Positions 15,522 through 20,467 of a stretch of 20,467 bases of DNA are shown here, piece by piece. A program made the translations under genes and the position numbers. Each line of letters opens with the position of its first letter. Within the stretch, counting starts at the first letter, position 1. This DNA is from a virus, in the IMG/VR virus record IMGVR_UViG_3300046680_000151, positions 1 to 20,467 of that record. One strand, given 5' to 3'. The notes under the pieces were generated by a model. That model made no database searches. It worked only from the letters and a program-made list of their open reading frames with translations, and was not told where the DNA came from.

Positions 15522-16505
15522 TCATTGGTTAAGATCGAAAATTGTGGCATGTGCCTTAGGAGCGGTGGGCCTGATGCACCCCTCGAAAATAACCCCACCC
15601 TGGGAATTATCTCCTGTCTGGGCATAGTCCTGCTGGACTAAATCCCTTTCCGGCAACGGCGCCATCTCGACATAGTCTGTCGACACCATCAGGATTTGAT
15701 GGGCTGGACAGAACCGATCGGGTGCGAGTTGCAGTGTGCCGAAGTTGGTGCGGTAGACATCGACCGCGCCCTGGATGGTCATCTCGCCGGTTGGTGACGC
15801 CTGCACGATGTTCTGGGCCACGATCGGGTTGCCCGTCCCGCCCTGCGACAATGTCGCGAAATAGTTCTTAATATTTCCCGACATGATCCCCAATGTCGGA
15901 TTACCACCGGCCTGCCAGGACTGCTGGATGGCGGCGTTGACGACGTTCAGCGTAAGATCGTAGGGCGTGCCAGCCGTTCCGGCGTTGGAACCGTCACCGA
16001 TCGGCATGACGCCAGCACCGGCACCACGCGCGCCGAATGCGGTATAGCAGGGCAGGCCGCTCATGTGGCGTGGGTCGGTGATGGTGCGTACGAGTGGCGA
16101 GGTGACGGCCAGCTCGAGGTCGCGCTTCACCTCCATGCCGCGTAGGATCATATTGCGATTGTACTCGTCCTCCCCACCGACCACGTCCACGACGCGGAGC
16201 GTGTTGGAGACGCCCACTGTACGGGCGATAATCTGGCAGACGTTGTTCAGGCGGATGGGCTTGATCACCGCCTGCATAACGGCGGTGAAGCCCTCAGGCT
16301 GAGCATTATCTGCCGCAGGATTCAACTCCTGCACGATCCACTCGGTCAGGACTTGTTTGGAGCCGACGCGGGAACATGCTGATACCAGCGGTGTCTCGTC
16401 GGGATCGATACGATAGATGATATCCGCGAGGTCTTCGCGGACGCCGACAGCTGCAGTCTCGATATAAGTGCCTGCGGGAGCGGCTCCCTGTGCGGGAACG
16501 GCCAT
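15522..16505 (-). CDS. Major capsid protein, SU10-type HK97 fold (327 aa)
   Basis: Forms the icosahedral head shell. The N-terminal part shows the SU10/DUF5309-type pattern: GVREDLADIIYRIDPDETPL, then LTEWIVQELNPAADNAQPEG, and an R-L-N-N-V-C-Q-I strand followed by RTVGVSNT. The helix NMILRGMEVKRDLELAV is the expected long spine helix. The C-terminal half (NPTLGIMSGNIKNYFATLSQ, VDVYRTNFGTLQLAPDR, HQILMVSTDYVEMAPL) is the P-domain/E-loop-like remainder. Start choice: the frame opens at ATG 16517, but the third ATG (16505, MAVPAQGAAP) has a GGAG 6 nt upstream, and the related sequence kept in CRISPR spacer 1 conserves only the part from that ATG on. It follows a 428-nt non-coding gap holding the array. 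Confidence 0.9.
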   Translation of the reverse strand: MAVPAQGAAPAGTYIETAAVGVREDLADIIYRIDPDETPLVSACSRVGSKQVLTEWIVQELNPAADNAQPEGFTAVMQAVIKPIRLNNVCQIIARTVGVSNTLRVVDVVGGEDEYNRNMILRGMEVKRDLELAVTSPLVRTITDPRHMSGLPCYTAFGARGAGAGVMPIGDGSNAGTAGTPYDLTLNVVNAAIQQSWQAGGNPTLGIMSGNIKNYFATLSQGGTGNPIVAQNIVQASPTGEMTIQGAVDVYRTNFGTLQLAPDRFCPAHQILMVSTDYVEMAPLPERDLVQQDYAQTGDNSQGGVIFEGCIRPTAPKAHATIFDLNQ

Positions 16506-16511
16506 GTCCAT

Positions 16512-16515
16512 CTCC
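16512..16515 (-). promoter_or_regulatory. Shine-Dalgarno (GGAG) of the capsid gene, inside the spacer 1 look-alike
   Basis: GGAG on the minus strand lies 6 nt before the ATG at 16505 and decides that start over the upstream ATGs. The GAG of this site is the first three positions of the 32-nt sequence matching CRISPR spacer 1, and the ATG at 16515-16517 sits where a type I-E PAM would be. Confidence 0.7.
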
Positions 16516-16717
16516 ATTGCATGGCACGCGCGTAGCTACGCTGCATGCCTGATTGAACCAAATTGCTGGTTCGCAATGGAGCGACTGGAGGTCTGCTCGG
16601 GCGTTTACCGCTTGGTCTTGCGACTGCGGTGCGTGCCGGCGACCAACTTGGTCATCCTCGCGACTACACGGCCCGCCCAGCCGGTTGGTGCAAGCACTCC
16701 TTCGGGCGACGAATGTC

Positions 16718-16747
16718 AGTATGTTGTCAGTAGAGCCATGCCGTCAA
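16718..16747 (-). promoter_or_regulatory. Candidate promoter for the capsid transcript
   Basis: On the minus strand TTGACG (16742-16747; five of six consensus -35 bases) and CATACT (16718-16723; four of six -10 bases) are 18 nt apart. It begins just past the last CRISPR repeat and would give a ~200-nt leader before the capsid start. Prediction only. Confidence 0.35.
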
Positions 16748-16752
16748 TAACG

Positions 16753-16903
16753 GGTTTCATCCCCGCACACGCAGGGAACACGCTCCCTGTGCGGGAACGG
16801 CCATGGTCTACTCCGGGTCATCCCCGCGCCTGCGGGGAACACGCGTTGCAGGTTGGTGTCGGCCCAGGTTTCGGCGGGTCATCCCCGCGCCTGCGGGGAA
16901 CAC
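16753..16903 (-). CRISPR. Mini-CRISPR array, type I-E-like: three repeats, two 32-nt spacers
   Basis: Repeats at 16875-16903, 16814-16842 and 16753-16781, each 29 nt; spacers at 16843-16874 and 16782-16813, each exactly 32 nt, the type I-E geometry. Read on the minus strand the repeat starts GTGTTCCCCGC and ends GGGGATGACCCG, with a 6-bp stem (CCCCGC/GCGGGG) and loop AGGC, as in I-E repeats cut by Cas6e. The first two repeats are identical; the one at 16753-16781 differs at 7 of 29 positions but keeps the stem (one G-T pair), as expected for the leader-distal end. That sets transcription on the minus strand, the same as the operon. No cas gene is present in the window, so processing and interference would need host Cas proteins. 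Spacer 1 (16782-16813) matches 16483-16514 in the capsid gene start at 28/32. Spacer 2 has no good match in the window. Confidence 0.93.
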
Positions 16904-16909
16904 GCTTCG

Positions 16910-16937
16910 TATATACTCCAACCGGTTCATGGATCAA
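16910..16937 (-). promoter_or_regulatory. Candidate promoter/leader of the mini-array
   Basis: On the minus strand TTGATC (16932-16937, overlapping the scaffold stop codon) and TATATA (16910-16915) are 16 nt apart, and the first repeat begins 6 nt after the -10-like element. Only 30 nt separate the scaffold gene from the array, so any leader is very short. Each hexamer matches consensus at four positions; read-through from the structural operon is an equally possible source of crRNA. Confidence 0.35.
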
Positions 16938-18091
16938 TACCGGGTGCTGCCGTTGGCGTTGGAGCGTCGTGCGCTGAGCAGGGCGGCGGCGTTGCGGGCA
17001 TTGGGCCGTGCCTCGAACGCCTGCTCCATGGCCTGCACCTGGGCGGCGGCGGCTGGTGGCGGGCGCACGCCACGCACCTGTGCGGTCTGTACTGGCTGCG
17101 GTGCCCTGGTCTTGGCGCCCTCCAGCATCCTATCCCACATCATCGCTTTCATCATGCTCTCGACGTGGCGCGGGTCGGACAGCCCCTGGAGCTCCTGGCG
17201 GGTGTAACCGCCCTTGCTTTCGGCCCAGCGGGCGATATCGCGCTGCACGGTCGAGCGCATCGCGTCATCGCGCCAGAACTCGTACTTTTCGCTCAGCATT
17301 TTGTTGCCGGCCTCGACCTGCTGCGACATCGCCCTTTCGTAGGCTTGCTGCTGGAGTTGGGTGAGGCTGCCCAGACGTTGTTGCTCAGCCGTAGCCTGCT
17401 GGTAGGCGGCGAATTGGCGGAGATAGCCCTGCGGGTCGCTTTCGATCAGGCCGGGGTCTGGCGGGGTCGCTCCCTGGAGCCGCTCACCAAGCTTCGCGAG
17501 TTCCGGCTGGATATGGGGCAGCACGGTGGCGAGTGCCTCGGCCTGCTGCTGCAGCTGCTGGCGCTGCTGGGCTAAATCCTGGGTCTTGCGGGTGTAGTCC
17601 GCGGCCATGCCCATGGCGGTGCGGATTTGGGCTGCGGTGACGCGGTGTCCGTCGATCGTATAGACGCCGTCGGTTGCCCCTTCGGTGGGGGCACCCTCGG
17701 CCGGTGCTGGCGCCGCTCCCTGCTCGAGCCCCAGCGCCTTGGCGATGGTGTCGTAGCTGTCCCTTGGGCTGTCCCTTGGGCTGTCCCTTGGGCTGTCGGT
17801 GGGGGTGGTGGGCGCTGCGGGTTTGGACTCTACCGGCGCCGTAAGCTGTCCGGGCGGCCCTGCGGGGGCTGGAGAGGGGTTGAGGCGTGCTGTCGGCTGC
17901 CCCTGCCCCTGCGCCTCGCGTGCGGTCTCCTGGCGGCGTCTGGCGAGCAGCCTGCCGGCATCGGAGAGGCTGATGCTTTCCTGCGACGCTGGCGCTGGGG
18001 CGTTGACGACGTTGGTGTTGGTTGCCGGTGCCGGGGTGGCCGGCTGGGCTGCTGCCGGTGCGGCAGGCGCGGATGGGCTACTCTCACTCAT
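16934..18091 (-). CDS. Capsid scaffold-like protein (385 aa)
   Basis: Guides head assembly and leaves or is cut out on maturation, by position between portal and capsid genes and by composition. The first ~140 residues are disordered Ala/Pro/Ser/Thr-rich, with a DSPR repeat. A short folded motif follows (GVYTIDGHRVTAAQIRTAMG, then ADYTRKTQDLAQQ), well known in podovirus scaffold-like proteins. A long Gln-rich coiled coil spans roughly 175-270, then a helical segment with YEFWRDDAMRSTVQRDIARW and MMKAMMWDRMLEGAKT. The basic C-terminus (LLSARRSNANGSTRY) could bind the capsid inner face. A GAGGA lies ~7 nt before the ATG. It starts 9 nt after the previous gene, and the mini-CRISPR array begins 30 nt after its stop. 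Confidence 0.8.
   Translation of the reverse strand: MSESSPSAPAAPAAAQPATPAPATNTNVVNAPAPASQESISLSDAGRLLARRRQETAREAQGQGQPTARLNPSPAPAGPPGQLTAPVESKPAAPTTPTDSPRDSPRDSPRDSYDTIAKALGLEQGAAPAPAEGAPTEGATDGVYTIDGHRVTAAQIRTAMGMAADYTRKTQDLAQQRQQLQQQAEALATVLPHIQPELAKLGERLQGATPPDPGLIESDPQGYLRQFAAYQQATAEQQRLGSLTQLQQQAYERAMSQQVEAGNKMLSEKYEFWRDDAMRSTVQRDIARWAESKGGYTRQELQGLSDPRHVESMMKAMMWDRMLEGAKTRAPQPVQTAQVRGVRPPPAAAAQVQAMEQAFEARPNARNAAALLSARRSNANGSTRY
17757..17797. repeat. 12-bp tandem repeat in the scaffold-like gene
   Basis: Three exact copies of ctgtcccttggg plus a partial fourth (ctgtc) encode repeated Asp-Ser-Pro-Arg units in the disordered N-terminal part. The unit keeps frame, so copy number can vary without breaking the protein. 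Confidence 0.9.
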
Positions 18092-18100
18092 GGTACATCC

Positions 18101-18373
18101 TCATTCAAACCGCCGCCCATCGGTCTCGCGCTGGTTCTGCAGCAGGGCGGTATCGAGGCGTGAGCGCATCTCGGTCGCGAGGTGATCGATGGCCCGCGCC
18201 AGGTTGCGGGCGTCCTCGCGCTCGCGGACATCCGTACCATGCACTGCCGTCTGCACCGCGCCTTCCCGAATGAACGTGAGCATGTCCATCAGCTCGCGGT
18301 CCTGCAGCAGGCGGTGGGCTTCGCCGCCGCGGCGCTGGATCTCGTAGCGTTCCTCGCGGGAGAGGTCGCTCAC
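18101..18373 (-). CDS. Hypothetical helical phage protein (90 aa)
   Basis: Highly charged, almost entirely helical-looking protein starting MSDLSREERYEIQRRGGEAH and containing NLARAIDHLATEMRSRLDTA, likely a coiled coil. There is no domain I can name. It starts with an ATGA overlap on the 49-aa gene and ends 9 nt before the scaffold-like gene. Similar-sized helical proteins occur between portal and scaffold genes in podoviruses; a head-assembly helper is a guess from this position. Confidence 0.7.
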   Translation of the reverse strand: MSDLSREERYEIQRRGGEAHRLLQDRELMDMLTFIREGAVQTAVHGTDVREREDARNLARAIDHLATEMRSRLDTALLQNQRETDGRRFE

Positions 18374-18519
18374 TTCCGGGTTGTGGTCCTGCTGATGGTG
18401 GGCAGCTTGGCGGTGCCGCGATCCTTGCCTGCCCCGGCCGCCCCACCGCTCACCGGCTTGTTCTGGCCCTGCTTGGGCACGGTTTTCGTCGATTGGCTGC
18501 CTGATGCGCGTGTGACCAT
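18370..18519 (-). CDS. Small basic Ser/Thr/Lys-rich protein (49 aa)
   Basis: A short, basic, apparently disordered protein: MVTRASGSQSTKTVPKQGQN to KLPTISRTTTRK. The frame is open further to 18561, but the ATG at 18519 has an AGGAG at 18527-18531, 7 nt upstream, and the longer version would overlap the preceding gene by 32 nt, so the short form is preferred. It overlaps the next start as ATGA. Role unknown; its charge would suit nucleic acid or capsid-interior binding. Confidence 0.6.
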   Translation of the reverse strand: MVTRASGSQSTKTVPKQGQNKPVSGGAAGAGKDRGTAKLPTISRTTTRK

Positions 18520-18529
18520 GGTGGTTCTC

Positions 18530-18772
18530 CTATTGCTCATCTTTTTCGCTGGCGCGCACAATCATTGCCATCAAGGCGAGCGGAAAATAGCTGTCATCGT
18601 TGGTCTTTAGCAGTGCGCCAAGCATATGCGCGCAAGCGACGATGATTGTTGCATGATCGGTATCTTTGGCATTGACGGCGTCAAGGATCTCGTTGACACG
18701 AGACTTATCGAATGCCTCCGTGAAGAGGTCGCACCATTCATCCACGCTATCAAAGATATGAGTCTCCGACAT
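18530..18772 (-). CDS. Acidic hypothetical protein, possible moron (80 aa)
   Basis: Acidic helical protein (MSETHIFDSVDEWCDLFTEA, then DTDHATIIVACAHMLGALL and a YFPLALMAMIVRASEKDEQ end). No family recognised and no membrane segment long enough to be sure of. GC is about 50% by hand count (121 of 243), clearly below the neighbouring portal and scaffold genes, which suggests a separate origin. It sits 2 nt after the portal stop and 10 nt before the next gene, so it is expressed with the head genes. A small acidic protein of foreign composition could be a moron, immunity or anti-defence gene, but nothing in the sequence identifies it as one. Confidence 0.65.
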   Translation of the reverse strand: MSETHIFDSVDEWCDLFTEAFDKSRVNEILDAVNAKDTDHATIIVACAHMLGALLKTNDDSYFPLALMAMIVRASEKDEQ

Positions 18773-18774
18773 TC

Positions 18775-20467
18775 CTATTGCCCTGGTTGTGGTGGCTGTG
18801 CGCCGGGCCGCGGCAATGCCGGCCCCCCGGGTCCGAACAGTGACTTCGCCGCGGCGTTGGCAGCGATGTTGCCATATGCACTGGGCATCTGCCCCTGCAT
18901 CAGCGCCTGGCGGGTGGCCATCGCCTGGGCCGGATTGAACGAGCCGGCGGGCGGGCCCATCGGTTGCTGTGGGCGTGGCGGCACCATGGATGGCCCTGGC
19001 GCCCCTTGGGGCATCCCTGGCGGTCGTGGCGGCCCTTGGGGCGGCTGACCAGGCGGGGGGCCTGCCGTGGCTGGCATCTGCGGGCTGGTGGGCGGCGGCA
19101 GATTGCCGAGCAGCTGGATCCCCGGCACCTTGCTGGCCATGGCCTGCTGGAACTCGGTGAGCGACGGCACGGGGGTGCCGAACTGGGCCCCGGCGATCCA
19201 GGTCTTGGTCCAGGCATCGAGCGCCGCCTGATCCCGCTTCAGGTCATCATCGGTCAGCATCTGCGCGCGTTTGGTTTGTTCTGACGCCCGATCGTTCTCG
19301 ACATCGGCAGCGGTCTTACCGGCCTGCACCTGGGCGAGGATCAGTGACGGATCGGGCGGTGTCGGTGGTGGCGGCGGCGCCTGGAACCCTGGGGGTAACG
19401 CCTTAAAATACGAGGACACATCGGCAATGTTGGCGGTTTCCAGCATCCGGCTGAGCGTATTCCGGTACTCCGGCACGCCGACCAAGGGATTGGTTAACCC
19501 CTGTGTCTGCATGATCATCTCTTGCTTGCCGGCGATCTGGGCGAGCATCGCCAGCCGTTCCATCGGCATGCCCTTGCCGCCGACATTGACCGAGGTCTGC
19601 CACATGACGCCGAGCGCCCGCGGATCGATCGGCACCCATTGCCCGCGGATACGATAGACGTTGGGTCGGTCCTGATGCCGCGCCATCATTCTCAACAGCC
19701 CGCTATACAGCGGCGCCAGCCCGGTCTCGGCCAGCGTGCGTGCCATCATGTCGAGCCGGTCCTGCGCGGCCGAGGTCTGCGCCGACACGGCCACGGGTGC
19801 CGTGCTCTGCAACTCGTCCACGGTGAGGCCCTGCGAAGCTCGCGTGATGCCTGTCCGTGACTCCCGGATCGCCTCCAGCGCCTGCATCATGTTGAGCGCG
19901 GCCTCGCCCGTGTAGGGCTTCACCAGCTCGGTGACGGCGCCCGCCTGGGTGGTGCGGATGATCGACCCGATAGCCGTTTGTCTGGCGTCCGCGAGGTTGA
20001 CTTGCCCCAGCGTCACCACCGTCCGCGGGAACATGCTCTGGGCTAAACTATCCAGTGTCGCCCGCATCACCCGGCTTTCCACCCGCTGCAGGTCCATCAC
20101 CATGTCGGCCTGCGAATAGCCGATCAGCCGCCCGGGCTCCCTGTAGGGGGTGAAACAAGCGAGCGGGATCTCATCCACCCGCTCCCACTGGATCATCCTG
20201 GTGGCATTGCCCAGCATGTGGACGTGGATGAGTTCCGCTTTATGGTCGTTATCCGTGTCGCAGCGTATCCAGCCTTCCGCGTAGCGACAGATGCCCATAC
20301 TGCGGTCACCTGGGGGCGACGGCTTGATGTTGTGCCCCTGGGCTGGGTTGCGGGCGATCATCTCGCGGCGCTGCTGCGGCCGCATCATGGTATCGCAGTA
20401 GGCGAGGATCTTGTCCTCCGGCAGTCCCATCTCGATCAGGTCGCTGGCGGGCACATCGCGCACATGG
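18775..20467 (-). CDS. Portal protein, P22/SU10-like, N-terminus beyond window edge
   Basis: Forms the dodecameric DNA channel at the head vertex. The frame is open to the right edge; the first in-window start codon is a GTG at 20463, but codons continue upstream and the family is much longer at the N-terminus, so it is treated as 5'-truncated. Recognisable parts: an ELIHVHMLGNATRMIQWERV strand pair, PLACFTPYREPGRLIGYSQA followed by DMVMDLQRVESRVMRATLDS (clip/stem region), then EAIRESRTGITRASQGLTVD, the conserved helix-turn of P22-type portals, and MPMERLAMLAQIAGKQEMIM. The last ~110 residues are Pro/Gln/Gly-rich and probably disordered inside the head. The terminase genes are presumably just right of the window. 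Confidence 0.85.
   Translation of the reverse strand, partial: HVRDVPASDLIEMGLPEDKILAYCDTMMRPQQRREMIARNPAQGHNIKPSPPGDRSMGICRYAEGWIRCDTDNDHKAELIHVHMLGNATRMIQWERVDEIPLACFTPYREPGRLIGYSQADMVMDLQRVESRVMRATLDSLAQSMFPRTVVTLGQVNLADARQTAIGSIIRTTQAGAVTELVKPYTGEAALNMMQALEAIRESRTGITRASQGLTVDELQSTAPVAVSAQTSAAQDRLDMMARTLAETGLAPLYSGLLRMMARHQDRPNVYRIRGQWVPIDPRALGVMWQTSVNVGGKGMPMERLAMLAQIAGKQEMIMQTQGLTNPLVGVPEYRNTLSRMLETANIADVSSYFKALPPGFQAPPPPPTPPDPSLILAQVQAGKTAADVENDRASEQTKRAQMLTDDDLKRDQAALDAWTKTWIAGAQFGTPVPSLTEFQQAMASKVPGIQLLGNLPPPTSPQMPATAGPPPGQPPQGPPRPPGMPQGAPGPSMVPPRPQQPMGPPAGSFNPAQAMATRQALMQGQMPSAYGNIAANAAAKSLFGPGGPALPRPGAQPPQPGQ

Larger units (their letters stand above)
16506..16752 (-). other. Long untranslated region upstream of the capsid gene, with inverted repeats
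   Basis: No convincing gene lies here. It contains a 12-bp perfect palindrome (GCGTAGCTACGC, 16530-16541), a hairpin at 16552-16577 (GAACCA/TGGTTC arms around aattgc, extended by ATT/AAT with a small bulge), and a 13-bp palindrome (GACCAAcTTGGTC, 16641-16653). Such elements could be operator sites or stabilise the capsid mRNA leader. A GTG-initiated 30-codon basic frame at 16605-16697 exists but lacks a usable Shine-Dalgarno. Elsewhere in the minus-strand operon gaps are usually under 12 nt, so this region is exceptional. Confidence 0.55.

Noticed and set aside
16506-16517. Capsid start at the ATG at 16517 (or the next one at 16511)
   Set aside because: No Shine-Dalgarno is properly placed for these, while GGAG is 6 nt before the ATG at 16505, and the homologous spacer sequence has a stop codon (TAG) in that upstream stretch.
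16552-16577. tRNA T-arm-like sequence (GGTTCAATC) in the capsid leader
   Set aside because: No acceptor, D or anticodon arms can be built around it. It is better explained as a simple hairpin.
16605-16697. 30-codon basic ORF in the capsid leader (minus strand, GTG start)
   Set aside because: The AAGGAG-like sequence overlaps the GTG itself, so spacing is impossible for initiation. The inner ATG version is only 16 aa and there is no homology signal.
16923-16930. CGGTTCAT after the third repeat, as a remnant of a fourth CRISPR repeat
   Set aside because: Only 8 nt resemble the repeat end, and the distance from the last repeat is 19 nt rather than 32. It falls in the scaffold gene's 3' end region and is likely chance.
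20461-20463. GTG at 20463 as the true portal start
   Set aside because: The frame continues to the window edge and the portal family has a long N-terminal part that would be missing, so truncation by the edge is more likely.

Overview
The window is about 20.5 kb of a tailed-phage (or prophage) virion-structure module. It is GC-rich. Every gene but one lies on the minus strand, so the operon reads from the right edge (20467) to the left edge (1). The gene content points to a short-tailed (podovirus-type) phage with a P22/SU10-like head: a P22-like portal, a scaffold-like protein, an SU10-type HK97-fold major capsid protein, an SU10-type head-tail adaptor, a beta-propeller-like tail nozzle candidate, several tail fibre/spike proteins and large ejection-type internal proteins. 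There is no tape measure, tail sheath or tail tube gene, and no terminase, integrase, lysis or replication gene inside the window. The host cannot be fixed from this sequence. A GC-rich proteobacterium with a type I-E CRISPR-Cas system is the most economical inference.

Layout in transcription order: portal (cut by the right edge); three small genes, the first of them AT-richer than its neighbours; scaffold-like protein; a 428-nt non-coding gap; major capsid protein; an endonuclease VII-type HNH gene on the opposite strand; a conserved 107-aa protein; two paralogous small proteins, one with an Ig-like domain; head-tail adaptor; a homing-endonuclease-like gene; a run of tail fibre/lectin-like proteins, two of which end in S74 self-cleaving chaperone domains; the nozzle candidate; a GNAT-like protein; and low-complexity Gln/Ala/Gly-rich virion proteins ending with a 782-aa ejection protein that carries a lysozyme-like domain. 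Most neighbours overlap by 1-4 nt (ATGA or TGATG) or are a few nt apart, so translation is probably coupled.

The outstanding feature is in the 428-nt gap between scaffold and capsid genes: a mini-CRISPR array of three 29-nt type I-E-like repeats and two 32-nt spacers, with no cas genes nearby. Spacer 1 matches the phage's own capsid translation-start region at 28 of 32 positions. All four mismatches fall at crRNA positions 4, 5, 7 and 8, which belong to the type I-E seed, and an ATG, a known I-E PAM, sits at the correct side. In the capsid gene these mismatches lie between the Shine-Dalgarno and the start codon, while the coding part is identical. The simplest reading is that the spacer came from a close relative of this phage and that the array uses the host's Cas machinery against competing relatives while sparing this phage. 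That resembles the virus-borne mini-CRISPR arrays known from archaeal viruses, here sitting inside the late structural operon of a tailed phage.
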